Shown here: positions 38,101 through 48,410 of the stretch, piece by piece
Layout: each line of letters starts with the position of its first letter
Position numbering within the stretch: position 1 is the first letter of the stretch
Assembly: GCF_026151205.1 (NCBI RefSeq)
Contig: NC_087072.1
Coordinates: forward strand, 20,240,103-20,304,102
From: Bolinopsis microptera
Taxonomy: Eukaryota > Ctenophora > Tentaculata > Lobata > Bolinopsidae
DNA length: 64,000 nucleotides
Direction of reading: 5' to 3'
Made by a program: the position numbers and the translations under genes
The notes under the pieces: model-generated
Database searches by the model: none
What the model saw: the letters and a program-made list of their open reading frames with translations, nothing else
Told to the model about the DNA's origin: nothing

Positions 38101-41100
38101 CTTGTTCAAGCCTTCTATCGAGATACTAAATACAGGTATTGTGGTGACCGAACATATGGAGAGGGCCTTAGAAAACCTTAAAGATAAGTTGATTGATGAC
38201 GTTAACTTTAAATCAACGTTTTTTAAAAGTATCGATTCCGATGGTTTTAAACCTCTAAAAGCAGGAGAAAAATTTACGAATCCGATGCTGGCTTTAGCAT
38301 ATCAGAAAATATCTGAAGAAGGACCTGATGGATTCTACAAAGGCGAGATTGCAGCCAATATCGTCAAAGCCACCGAAGCGACAGGCGGAATCCTTACCTT
38401 AAAAGACTTGGAAGGCTACACTGTAACGATCGATGAGCCGTTTAAGTTTGAATATAGAGGACAGAAGATCATTTCAGCTCCTCCTCCAGCCTCCGGTCAC
38501 GTGATAGCACTAGCGCTACAAATCCTTGACAATTTCGATATTCCATCGTTTAGTAAGGTGAAAGCTTGGAACTATATATTAGAGGCAATGAGGTTCGGTT
38601 ACGGCATGAGGAGCAGAACAGGAGACCCAATCTACTCTACCAAAACAAAAGAAGTTGTAAAGTTGGTCCAAGGGAAAAACTACATGGAGAAGATAGTAAA
38701 AGATCACTTCTGGGGAGACAAGTTGATCCCATTTAAATATAGAAAAATGTACAGTGACCCTATCTACACCAACTATGACGGAACCCACACCACACATGTA
38801 TCTGTACTGGGCCCTGATGGAGAAGCCGTTTCTTGTACGTCCACTGTAAACTTGTGGTTTGGATCACGTGTCATGACTGATAACGGAATCGTTATGAACA
38901 ACGAAATGGACGACTTCTCCATACCAGAGAAGCTTAATGCATTTGACTACCGGCCCTCGCCTGAAAACTTCATACTTCCTGGTAAGAGACCTATGTCTTC
39001 CTCCTCCCCCTCAATTGTGTTCGACAGTGACGGGAAGGCAACATTTGTGACGGGGGCAGCCGGTGGCTCTAGAATCATCTCATCAACCTTACTGTCGCTG
39101 ATAAATGCCATGGACTGGAAAATGACCCTAACGGACAACTTGAAGGCAGTTAGAATCCATGATCAGCTGAGTAACAACAAGACTTATCACGAAGATTTGG
39201 ATTTTATAACGCCACTTGACCCTGAAATAGAAACTGGTTTAAGCACTTTAGGATACAATATGACAGCTATAGAGGGTGTGAGAAGTGCTGTAACCAGCGT
39301 CTCCAAGCTTTTAGGCATAACAGAAGCCACAGGTGACCCGAGAAAGAAAGGAACTGGAATTGTCATCAATTAATTTACAAGTTATGTATTTAAGTTTTCA
39401 TAATTATCTACAGATTTTTACCATCTTTAACTCTAAGTTTTGGGGCGTAGCTTCTCTGTGGTGGCTCCAAAGATCTACAATCGTCGGCCTGATACCATTT
39501 CATCGGCTCAATCACTGGAATCATTTAAAGCCCTTCTAAAAACGTTTCTGTTTAAACTGCCCCTTCATAAACTTGAAAAACTTTATTGATAATTTTATTT
39601 TAGTCAATATTGGTGTTCGATTTTTACATTTAAGTATCATTTTCTGTCATTAGACTTAGCAGCAATAGCAGCAAATCTGGGGAAACTTTGAAATACACCA
39701 ATTTGAAGCATTTAACCCCCCCTTAAAAATCACAGATTATGAATTTTAGTAATCTGAATATTTACATAGGTCCAAAAATGTCATAGCTTCATGATAGTGC
39801 AACGAAAAAAATCTCAGAACATTTTGGTGCGGAGTTAGGTGGTTAAGTAGTCGAAAAATGACTGATTTGTTAGTGGACATTTTTTCATACCTCTAACACC
39901 CAAACCCTTACTACAGTGAAGATATAAGTACTACAGTTAAAATTGATGGTCATTATTGAACAAAAATGGTTCATTGACACATAGTTGAAGAAAGAAATTA
40001 AAAAAGTTAATAATTGGGTCTGTGGAGTGGTATATATATAATGTTTATGTTATAGTGTATGCCTGCGCGCGCGTACTTAACCATCTGTAGACCAACATAT
40101 TTAGTTTATGCTTAATTTCTTTATATATCATGTCACCACTAGAGTGCCCAATACTTTTAGTGAAGGTCTGATGTAAAACGGTTAACCACCAACTGTGGTA
40201 TATCAGAAAAACCCATATGTGTATGAGTGCGCGCGCGCACGTACTTAACCACCTGGTATGGCACAGCATTGAGTTATCACCATAATTCCAAAAACAGAAG
40301 ACACTATTCAGGTGCCCAAAACTTTTGGTTATGGTCCTGATACCATAAAACCTTAGATGTGGCCTCAATGTGGTTAAAACATGTTTATTTTGGACCTTCG
40401 GTCAACAGAAGCCACCACAAATTAACCATTATTCAGCAACCACCGAACTTTTGGTGCCTTATTTGTATTGATATTTGATTATGAGAGATAGCTGAAGGAT
40501 AATAAGTGATTTTAAAGATAGTGTAACAGAATGTGTGGCCGTATGGCGGTTAAAACTTCCAAAAACACTGATTTAGGCCAATTTTAGACCTTTATTAACC
40601 ATGATGGACGCAACACAGGACTCAGCAATGTTTCTGTGCATATAAATGAGCTGGTAGTTATATCTAGATAATGTAGCATGGCCAGCTATAGCTTTACAAA
40701 GCTAATGTGTGCTCTAAAAATGGTTAATTAGTGCAAATATAGGGTATTTTCGAGACATTTTAACCACCTTAGCTGCACATTGATCAGAATGCATGAACTT
40801 CGAGTCAATTATGCATTTGCAAACAAATATACATTCAATCGGATAGCAATCCATTATCTGAAGTTCATATTGTGGTTAATGTCCACTTTAATAGATGCCT
40901 TGTTCAACAGCCTAGCAAGTCATATAGCCCTTTTAACCACTTTTATGACAACATTTCTTGATAACTTTTATCAAAACCCTTCAAATGTTCTTTGTTGACC
41001 AGAAAAAGTTGACTAAAATCATTAATATTGTTTTGATTGGTGGTTAACAAAATATTTTGACGTTTTAACCATCTTTTTAGCACTTTTTACGAATATTAAA

Positions 41101-43744
41101 CCACCTAAAATTAACCATACTATTGAATTGCACATCTGTGATGAAAAATTATCATCCATGTACAAATGAACAACCACCACTATACATCTATAACCAGAGC
41201 AATATTTATTGCTCATCGTTCATCTTCCATTTAACCACCATTAGGACCACAAAATGCCCCCAATGAGGGTTATTAACTTTTGTAATCATTGCACCATGGG
41301 ATGATCTCAATATAATGACTACTCAGTTTATAATATCATATCTCAAAATGGTGGTTAACCCTAAAACTGGTATTTTAACCACCATAGTGGCCACATGGAG
41401 GATTCATTAACCTCAATTATTCAACATAACTGTACTGCAGTGTTTTGTGCGCCAGAAAAACATCACCCCAACATTGAGATTAACCACAATAAGCTGCAAT
41501 ATCATGTTGAAGTCGACATACACAAATTTTGTGAAAAAAGTCAATGTCCACCAAGTTTCCCCAGATTTGCTGCTATTGCTGTTAGCGATATATATTTTCA
41601 AGCATACGTTACCAGTCCTTATCTTATTCAAGTACTTTTCTGGGATGTTTAGATTTTAACACTGCTGAGTATAAGTTTTATAGTGGTGTTATTAAACTTC
41701 AATTTATTATTATTATTCTATGATACAACTTATTGTTTCATTGATTAGAGCAATAGACTATATACAACAAACCAGTATTTTAGCTTTAATCTGAAAAATA
41801 TGAAATGAAATGAAATGAAATGAGGTATTTATATCCCGCTCATATGATTAACCAACAACACAAGGAAGGTGGTTAACCATGTCAGAGCGGCTGACTGTGA
41901 GTGATGTGAGCAAATGTGTAAAAATGAACAAGAGTGTAACGTAATATTAATATAAGACCAAGACAAAATTAAAACATCTTTTATTTAAAACCACACTAAA
42001 CTAAAAAAAAAAGAAAAAAAGCAGAGACCATACAATACATGTAGGTATAATAAAGGTTAGTACAGTGACATAGAAAGGTAGAGAACTTAGACATAAAATG
42101 GAGTGCGGTAAGAGATAAAAGCCAAGGTGTCTTGCAAAATGAAGACAAATGGAAAGAAAAAACAGCAAAACTGATTATATAAATGGTTCTTTAACATTCG
42201 CTTGAAGGATTTGGTATCAGTAATACATCTCAACATCAGTGGAAGAGAGTTCCATGCAATCGGTGCATGGCTTGAGAAACGTCTGTCATCAACTTTGGAA
42301 TTTTTATTCTTTGGTAACTTGAGCATGAGATGGTCATCAGGTCTCTTCGACCTGGTCATGGTCATGGTGTTTGAGAGTTCTTTATCCGCTACATCCAAAT
42401 CCAGTAGTGCTTTGAGGTAATCAGGTGCAGTACCGTGAACTGATTTGTGGGTTAATAGACAAACTTTAAAGAATATTCGTTGGTCTATAGGGAGTATGTG
42501 GGCCTTCTTATAGAAGGGAAACAAGTCCGTGGTTCTGTCTTCTATGTTATAGATGAAACGAACTGCCCCATTAAGGGTGGATCTAAGTTTGTTTAGTCTG
42601 GTCTTGGGTAGATTCATGTATAGAGAATTACAGTAATCTAACTTAGATATAACCAGTTGTTTCACCAACATCAATTTAATGCCTTCATCCAGGTAACGAC
42701 CAATAGTTCTTAGGTTCATCATTGTCCAGCTACATTTCCTTTTGACATTATTGATCTGTCTTTCCATATTTAAAGTTTCATCAAATTTGACACCCAGACT
42801 GTTCCAGCTGTCTCCTTTGCACTCCGTAGGTAGAATTTCAGTGCTTCCAAATTGCAGTCTGACACTGAGTTCACACTTTTTTAGAATATGGCTCTTTCCT
42901 AACACCAATAGTTCTGTCTTACTTTCATTCAGTTTCATGTAATTCTTCACCATCCATGCTTTTATTTCTGCGAGACATTTGTTTGTTCTGTCTTGGACAT
43001 CAGTGAACTGTACCACACGGTTTGGTTGAAATGAGATGTACAGTTGAGAATCATCTGCATAGAGCTGTATCAACAAAATAAATTATAATATTATCTCATT
43101 ATATCAAAACTTCAAACAACTCACTTTGCTTCAAAAATATTAGCAGCTTCTTTAACTTAGTAGGCATCTCTTTTGGTAGGGGACGACCAAAGATGATTTC
43201 ACTGTCTCCTGAAGAGTTATCATGTCTTCATAATTCACTAATCGGTAACAAGACAAATTTACAAATTCAGAAAGTATCGTATTAATCTTTTCTCAAAAAT
43301 TTATAAGTGTCAAAATAGTAAGTCACAAACCAGTGTTAGTTTCATTTCCATTTTGAAACAAAGTTTTAGCAGCACTTGTTATGTCAAAGAACACGTTTCT
43401 TCTTACAAGGGATGAGTTGTCTGGGGACCCTTGTTCGTCACTGGTACTGCTTTTCTTCTTGTCTGGACTTCTGCAAGAAAATATAATGTTTATACACATA
43501 AGAAAATTCAATTGAATATGTATCCAAATACTGAGCTGCGGGTCATCAAAATAGATCTGAATAGATAACAATTGAATTTTAAAATGTAGATTAAGCACAC
43601 TGATATAGATATAATGAAAAAGATTACAAGTCTTAAGCCATATTCTCACCCAACAAGTTCAGAGTAGTTTGGAATATCGATGATCTGTGAAATTAGACTC
43701 AATATTATCATGAAAATGCTTTCTGTTCCTTTCAGTGTATCCAT
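23103..43744 (-). CDS. ARHGAP19: ARHGAP19-like Rho GTPase-activating protein, 12 coding exons, 617 aa
   Basis: Minus-strand exons: 43744-43650, 43470-43331, 43208-43125, 33660-33445, 32676-32594, 31913-31698, 30473-30300, 29616-29500, 25641-25323, 23845-23647, 23464-23454, 23302-23103. All joins are GT..AG and in phase. The N-terminal region resembles ARHGAP19 (IIDIPNYSELVG; EIIFGRPLPKEMP). The RhoGAP domain spans about residues 84-278, with the arginine finger in YEGIFRKCGS (Arg115), ELPEPLL, LQLVLLLLPEENR and YHNLGLIFAPHIL. Such proteins speed GTP hydrolysis by RhoA-type GTPases, affecting cytokinesis and actin. The tail is Ser/Thr-rich, then acidic. The exon at 25641 could end at an in-frame TAG (25318), but a gttagt donor just before it joins in phase to later exons; both ends are possible. 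Intron 3 is about 9.5 kb and contains a gene on the other strand. Confidence 0.88.
23454..23464 (-). other. 11-nt microexon of the ARHGAP19-like gene
   Basis: The exon ending at 23647 stops in phase 2, while the long open frame after the acceptor at 23303 needs phase 1. Between them the minus strand has atatccag, then the 11 nt agaagcatttg, then gtgaat. Including it restores the frame and yields a 66-codon final exon. Skipping it gives a stop after a few codons. Inferred from phase only. Confidence 0.55.
24815..24848. repeat. Hairpin with TTCG loop, second copy
   Basis: ccctac and gtaggg pair at the base, and ttgcc and ggcaa pair at the tip around ttc, followed by gggaaaaaaat. It lies in intron 9 of the ARHGAP19-like gene. 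The stem differs from that at 21327-21358, but the loop and the A-run after it are alike. Confidence 0.5.
25847..29330. mobile_element. Palindromic 331-bp satellite element with 8-bp TSD (hAT-like)
   Basis: Interior: a tandem array of an approximately 331-bp unit, marked by the palindrome gtcctaggac at about 26394, 26571, 26902 and 27233 in one orientation and, after a switch at about 27355, at 27407, 27728, 28059, 28390, 28721 and 29052 in the other. Central units are nearly identical; outer ones diverge. Ends: inverted repeats sharing gatgaatcca and ttggaacat (25852-25875, 29302-29325). Flanks: identical 8-bp caagccac at 25839-25846 and 29331-29338. An 8-bp duplication fits hAT transposition. 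No transposase is present. It sits inside intron 8 of the ARHGAP19-like gene. Confidence 0.8.
29629..29725. repeat. Direct repeat of 35 bp, 62-bp period
   Basis: acgcatatattaacaggcg and the next 16 bases occur at 29629-29663 and 29691-29725 with one change. It lies just upstream of the exon-8 acceptor of the ARHGAP19-like gene (minus strand). Confidence 0.8.
30850..30889. repeat. Perfect 16-bp stem hairpin
   Basis: cctatcttaaggtcta (30850-30865) and its exact complement (30874-30889) flank an 8-base loop. It lies in intron 6 of the ARHGAP19-like gene and may be a minute inverted-repeat element. Confidence 0.85.
31865..32021. repeat. 72-bp tandem duplication covering an exon acceptor
   Basis: A unit starting cagagagtgggggttcag repeats at 31865 and 31937, with a partial third at 32009. 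The first copy is the acceptor and 5' part of the RhoGAP exon 31913-31698; the second copy carries an equivalent acceptor and start (minus strand, around 31985) with substitutions. Only the inner copy continues into the conserved domain. Confidence 0.85.
34842..36000 (-). pseudogene. RTE-like LINE, 5'-truncated, frameshifted
   Basis: The minus-strand frame 35894-34878 encodes reverse transcriptase (GTGQGDIQGP; SDYADDLAVM), the connecting region (EQVSNFVYLGANISGDG; TKIRIYKAAVITILLYGAEVW), and a tail ending GHSND. A frameshift near 35897 separates it from an upstream piece with YGLPEKYFRIFQAFFNG up to about 35990. The 3' end carries a catgtag heptamer repeat (34842-34864), as RTE elements often end in short tandem repeats. 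The endonuclease half is missing. It lies in intron 3 of the ARHGAP19-like gene, in the same orientation. Confidence 0.85.
36010..37446. other. Intron/upstream region without recognised features
   Basis: AT-rich DNA between the LINE remnant and the GGT start; it must hold the GGT promoter. Two loosely similar stretches around 36700-36800 and 37030-37130 share ttatcgttttactt and acactcgtt and may be an old duplication. No exon recognised. Confidence 0.45.
37447..39373 (+). CDS. Gamma-glutamyltransferase, type II membrane protein, 584 aa
   Basis: Exon 1 is just ATG GAC (37447-37452, donor gtaagt). Exon 2, 37625-39373, carries the rest, so the gene is almost intronless. Gamma-glutamyltransferase cleaves glutathione and gamma-glutamyl conjugates outside the cell. 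A cytoplasmic N-terminus is followed by a membrane anchor at about residues 18-39 (LLVVLVILAIII and valines). Family motifs: GVDATIA, SNGIGGGGFM, RERAP, GHVIALALQIL; the autoprocessing/nucleophile Thr at about 392 in THTTHVSVLG; STVNLWFGS; NNEMDDFS; SSSSPSIV; GAAGGSRIIS. Length is normal (human GGT1 is 569). It lies in the large intron 3 of the ARHGAP19-like gene on the opposite strand. Few introns might mean a retrocopy, but one intron remains. The paralogue is not assigned. Confidence 0.93.
39440..39590 (+). pseudogene. LINE 3' coding end fragment
   Basis: The frame reads VVAPKIYNRRPDTIS, SAQSLESFKALLKTFLF, then a stop, matching the usual C-terminus of CR1/RTE-type ORFs (APxxWNxLP, SFKxxLKxxLF). 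It starts only about 70 bp after the GGT stop codon and may have entered the GGT 3' UTR. Confidence 0.6.
39656..41585. mobile_element. 1.9-kb non-coding TIR element dense in TTAACCAC motifs
   Basis: Terminal inverted repeats of about 29 bp beginning cagcaatagcagcaaatc lie at 39660-39688 and 41553-41581. Both are flanked by ttag (39656-39659, 41582-41585), a possible 4-bp target duplication. Inside there is no coding frame, but about 20 copies of TTAACCAYC/GRTGGTTAA occur in both orientations, for instance at 39836, 40076, 40181, 40243, 40370, 40759, 40873, 40933, 41039, 41097, 41231, 41350 and 41374, spread end to end. GC-alternating patches (gcgcgcgc) occur at about 40065 and 40229. Superfamily unassigned. 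Confidence 0.75.
41800..43080 (-). pseudogene. 5'-truncated CR1/jockey-like LINE in intron 3
   Basis: The minus-strand frame 43076-42087 begins within the reverse transcriptase at LIQLYADDSQLYISF and continues with KLNESKTELLVLG, SLGVKFDETL, LVISKLDYCNSLYMNLP and FSSHAPIAWNSLPLMLR. The 3' UTR ends in a tgaaa pentamer run (41804-41823). The frame is free of stops but lacks the first half of the ORF. Its 5' end lies about 45 bp from the donor of ARHGAP19-like exon 3 (43124). Confidence 0.85.
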
Positions 43745-44284
43745 CTTGACTAGAATATACTATAAGTCAGAAAAATGAGAGAAATTGAATACTAAACGTA
43801 ATGCATATATATTTATATATCAAGAGTGTAAGTCTAAATTAAAATGGTTCAATATAGTAGAAACTCTTACGGGCATTTTCTGCTCAATAATAATATGCTA
43901 GGGACCAATTTTTTCCATCAACTTTATAAAAAAGTATAAGATGGTTAGAAGTGGTAGGAATTTAGGATGGGTATAGAAGGTAGGTAAGTTTTTCGTGTCA
44001 CAAAGGAAAACATGTGCTCCTTCATATTATCACCCGATGGTCGCGCATACATCTGTTATACATTTTGCTATGTATTAATATTTTTTGTTCAAGCTTTTGT
44101 TTACTTCATGCAATACAAACTTCTTATTTTGTTGTGGGTGCTTGGTGCTACCACAGACTTGGCTCCCGATATCAGTAATCCCTTTATATATTGTTGCATA
44201 AATTATGATGTTGATGTTATGTTGAACATGATTGCAGAGAGATTGAATTATTACACGAAATGGACGATAGATGTTATTATGATT

Positions 44285-44458
44285 GACATTGTATTACCTA
44301 CCACAGATTTCACGTCTATCAATTTGTTTAATGCAACATCTTATGTAAGCAACCATTCGTTCACATGGCTTGACATTGTATTACCTACCACAGATTTCAC
44401 GTCTATCAATTTGTTTAATGCAACATTTTATGTAAGCAACCATTCGTTCACATGGCTT
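44285..44458. repeat. 87-bp tandem duplication
   Basis: Two adjacent 87-bp copies (44285-44371, 44372-44458), each starting gacattgtattacctacc, differ at one base, so the duplication is recent. Confidence 0.9.
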
Positions 44459-44729
44459 TTGTTCTTCAAACTTTTAACTGCATATCACCACACAGGCTAC
44501 GGTGTCCGGTCATTTAACGTTTTACAATTAAATAATTGACAACATGGCAAACTCTCCATTTTGTGCTCCATAGCACCCCAAGAATGGTGAATGAAGAAGC
44601 ATTATTTGATATTTTGACCAACATGAGACGATCGCTAATTGTAATTTTATATTTTAAAAATGCAATGCCTACGAGTATGGTTCATGGAGATTTAGCGTCC
44701 GCTAACCGTTTCAATTCTTGTTGGACCAA

Positions 44730-44762
44730 AAATAGGCCAAAAACCATATTTTTGGCCTATTT
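44730..44762. repeat. 14-bp stem hairpin
   Basis: aaataggccaaaaa (44730-44743) and its exact complement (44749-44762) are separated by five bases, at the left edge of the next LINE fragment. Confidence 0.85.
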
Positions 44763-44765
44763 GTT

Positions 44766-45648
44766 GTGCCCTCTCAGTCAGATTTAGGAGTCGCAATAAA
44801 CTCCAGGTTTAATTGGGGTGCACAATGTAAAGCGCTTTTTTCCAAAGCTAACTCTAGACTTGGACTACTTAAGAGAACATGTCATTTCACTACTGATAAA
44901 AGGCAGAAAAGATCGTTCTATTTAGCGTTAATTAGGTCTATATTTGAACATTGTTCTGTCATATGGTCCCCTCAATCTGCAACTCATCTTCAACAGTTTG
45001 TTGCTATCCAAAAGAGGGCTATTAAATGGATCAATGGTGAACCCTACTCCAGTTATAATGACGATAAACTTGTTACAGAGCAAAAGAAACTAAATATTCT
45101 CCCTGTTAAACAGAAGTTTATTTATAACAATCTTATGACCAGTGGCGTAACGAAGGGCCCCACTGGCCCCCGCTGTCAGCCCTACTTAACTAAAGTACTA
45201 GCAAAACTGCGCGTTTTGCTCTAGATACACACTTTTTTTGATATTTTACCGGCGTATCCTCTAAAATCACCTAATTTGTTCAATTTTAAGGGAGGGGCAC
45301 CAAAAGGGGAGGGGGCACTAACAGGGGGGCGCTTTTTCGGCGAGGGGTGCCAACAGGCAACGTTACGCCACTGCTTATGACCTTCTATAAAATAGTGAAT
45401 AGCATAATTCCAGTTTCGATCCTTACTTATATAGTCCTATGCCGCGCCGTCCAGAGGGCACCCGATACACTAGGCACAATGCTCAAATAATTAATAGGTC
45501 GGATACTTCAACTTACATGAGTACCACTGTGCCCTGCTCGGATGCCTTCCGAAATAGCTTCTTTCATAGATCTATGCTGAAATGGAATAGTCTACCAGTA
45601 TGTATCCGGCAGTTAGAGCGGATTTCTAATTTTAAGGCCAACCTCTGA
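44766..45648 (+). pseudogene. LINE 3' fragment interrupted by a MITE
   Basis: The frame from 44766 carries the post-RT region: SDLGVAINSRFNWG, LIRSIFEHCSVIWSP, LQQFVAIQKRAIKWI. It stops being LINE sequence at 45139, where a MITE begins, and resumes after 45381 (FYKIVNSIIP). After a frameshift near 45430 it continues to the C-terminus (MLKWNSLPVCIR, stop 45648). If the MITE and one duplicate 8-mer are set aside, the frame reads through the junction, so the MITE inserted into an already present LINE. Confidence 0.8.
45132..45381. mobile_element. hAT-like MITE, complete, 234 bp with 8-bp TSD
   Basis: The element 45140-45373 has perfect 13-bp terminal inverted repeats (cagtggcgtaacg / cgttacgccactg) and is flanked by identical cttatgac at 45132-45139 and 45374-45381. 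An 8-bp duplication and CAGTGG-type ends are typical of hAT non-autonomous elements. No coding capacity. A partial second copy is at 995-1109. Confidence 0.92.
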
Positions 45649-46097
45649 CTGCCGATACAGTCTGGCCAGACTAGCTCAACAGTCTTATGAGTCTCAGAAA
45701 TGTGTTTTTGTTGGTTACAATTCTGTCCGTCCAATTTCCTATCCGCTTGTCTTCTTCTATTTTCTTTTATCAGTTGTGACGGAATTGTAATGAACAAAAT
45801 CCTTATAATTATTTATGATATATTTGCTTTCATGTTATTGTTTGTCATTCAAATTTGGTAGACGGTCCCAGCGTTAATGTGGCTCTTGCTATGTGTTGGT
45901 TCAGCCGAATTAATTATTATGTAATCAAGTTTATTTTTCACTTTTAGTTAGTTGTCATCAGGCAAAACATTAAGCAACTTATATTGCAGTACCATTTATC
46001 AATTAGTATATCAAAATATGTCATTGTAATTTTGCATGGCTGAAATGTAACGCTTAATTTATATATATAATAATTAATTGAATTTTTAAATTAAAAA
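45649..46097. other. LINE 3' UTR and AT-rich spacer
   Basis: Probably the 3' UTR of the LINE fragment ending at 45648, followed by AT-rich DNA. The next LINE begins near 46098. Nothing else recognised. Confidence 0.4.
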
Positions 46098-48410
46098 ATA
46101 TGCAAATGTTAAAACTGAAGCAACCGATATATCTGATCACGATATGGTCAACGTCCTACTCTCCTTCAACCCTGGTGTGATGGAATAGGCCCATGCTACA
46201 TATCTTGATGAAATGAACTTTCGAGCATTAGATTTCAATCAAGCTGATTTTCCCCGACTGAATGAAGTTTTTGAAGCTATTGATTGGGATGAACTGAGAG
46301 ATGCTGGTACGTTCGAGGAATTTCCTGCCAAGTTCACGGATAAAGTACTAAACACGTGCATATCGAACATTCCCAAGAAACGACCTCCAACAGGCAAGCC
46401 TAAGCTCTACAACTCTCTCAGAAGACGGAAGTCTAAGCTTAAAACTCGTCTCTCCGCAGCAAGGTGCGCCGATGACAATGCCCGAATTAAGAAACTTGAA
46501 GACGAGATCGGGCTGGTGTGCTATGAGATAAAGGAGGCCATAGTCAACCATCTCGACCAAGGTGAAAGGAGAGCGGTGGAGCGGATCAAAAGTAACCCCA
46601 AATATTTCTTCTCCTATGCCAAATCATTCTCCAAAGTGAAACACAACATCTCTACCCTCCTTAACGGCAATAAGGAACTAGTAACGGAAAGAACTCGCCA
46701 ACATCCTTCAACAACAGTTCTGCTCCGTTTTCAGCGACCCTAACTGTCCCGACACAGCAGTCCCTACATTTGCGGTACCACCCCTTATCAGTAGAGACAA
46801 TGACATTGTGTTAATACCTGATAGTATCATGAAAGCTATATCTGAAATCAAGCTAGACTCTGCCCCTGGACCCGATGGAATACCAGCTATTCTTCTCAAA
46901 AGGTGTGCTACCAGCCTTAGTGTCCCGATTTATCTTATGTGGTCAGAGTCCATGTCATCTGGTATAGTGCCAAGCTTCTACAAGACGGGTTATGTTTCGC
47001 CACTATTCAAGAAAGGCAGTAGATGTGAAGCTGGAAACTACAGACCTTCCACTTTGACCTCCCACGTTGTAAAAGTGTATGAAAGAGTGGTAAGGAAACA
47101 TATGGTTGAGTATTTGGAAGCCAACAGTCTCTTGACCAATAAGCAGCATGGTTTCAGAGCGAATAGGAGCTGCTTGACTCAAATGCTCGGCCATTTTGAC
47201 GACATCTACGAAGGGTTTACTCGTGGTGAAGATACAGATTCTATATATCTGGATTACGCTAAGGCGTTCGATAAAGTCGACTTAAATCTTCTCATCCACA
47301 AGCTGAAAAAATATGGGTTTCATGGCAAGCTCATAGAGTGGATAAAGTCCTTTCTCTTTGATCGCGAACAAGTCGTGGTGCTTAATGGGGTTCACTCGGT
47401 TATCGCAAAGGTTTTAAGTGGTGTTCCCCAGGGAAGCGTTTTGGGGCCGCTTCTCTTTATCTTGTTCATCAATGATCTAGAACAAGTAGTGGACTCATCT
47501 AGGGTGAGTTTTTTCGCCGATGATACTAGAGTCTCCAAACAGATTGGCTGTTTTGAAGACTGTCAGTTGTTACAAGAAGATATCTATAAGATTCTTGACT
47601 GGTCACGTAGCAACAACATGAAGCTTCACGAGCAGAAGTTCGAACTGTTAAATCACCTTCATAACAGTAAGAGCTCATTCCCCGAGCTACCCTTCTTTGC
47701 CGAAACACTGCGTTACAAAGTATCCAGTCAGGACATACTTTATCCTGTCGAAAACGTCCGAGATCTTGGAGTTATGGTTTCAAGTGATCTTAGCTGGTCG
47801 ACACACATCGGCAACATGGTACCCAAAGCAAGGAGCACGCTATCTTGGGTATTCAGTGTGTTCAAAACTCGTGACAAGACCGTAATGACTACTCTCTACA
47901 AGTCACTAGTAAGAAGCTTACTAGAGTATTGCTGCCCACTCTGGAGCCCTACCAAGGTGACTGAAATTCAGCTGATAGAGGGGGTGCAAAGAACTTTCAC
48001 CAGTCGTATTGGCGGTCTTCAACATCTCAACTATTGGGAAAGACTCGTACAGCTTAAATTGATGTCTCTACAGCGCAGAAGGGAGAGGTATATCATACTG
48101 ATGATGTGGAAGATTCTCCATAATATGGTACCAAACTGCTGTGATATCAAGTTCAAGGTGACCCCAAGACACGGGGATGTAGCTGTCATACCCTCATTGT
48201 CAAAGTCAAGTTCCTTACGCAACCAGTCACTGTACGACAGGTCTTTTGCAGTTCAAGGACCGAAGCTGTGGAACAAAGTGCCTCACACAGTAAAGGCTGA
48301 TTCATCCTTTGACATGTTTAAGTGTAGTTTGTCGAACTTTCTTGCTTTGATACCGGACAACCCTCCGGTCGCTGGCTACAGCTGCAGTTGGTCAAACTCA
48401 CTCAAGTTGC
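46098..48410 (+). pseudogene. Jockey-like LINE, 5'-truncated, nearly complete RT
   Basis: It begins with the end of an APE endonuclease (ATDISDHDMV, 46114-46143), has a TAG at about 46183, then a linker and, after a frameshift near 46700, a long reverse transcriptase frame: SAPGPDGIPAILLK, GFRANRSCLTQM, YLDYAKAFDKVD, GVPQGSVLGPLLFILFINDL, FFADDTRVS, LGVMVSSDLSW, SLLEYCCPLWSP and KLWNKVPHTV. The catalytic FADD is kept. At about 48410 it runs straight into the next LINE without a stop. Confidence 0.85.

Larger units (their letters stand above)
43745..44765. other. Upstream region of ARHGAP19-like gene, no other gene
   Basis: It must contain the promoter or 5' exon of the ARHGAP19-like gene. 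A 175-codon + frame (44012-44539) is explained by low-complexity, AT-rich sequence carrying an in-frame 87-bp duplication, and has no recognisable domain, so I do not call it a gene. Confidence 0.5.

Noticed and set aside
40045-41659. Several 70-107-codon frames
   Set aside because: They lie inside the TTAACCAC TIR element, overlap on both strands and carry no domain.
44012-44539. 175-codon + strand frame with hydrophobic N-terminus
   Set aside because: Length is due to an in-frame 87-bp duplication in AT-rich DNA; no recognisable family, no splice support.
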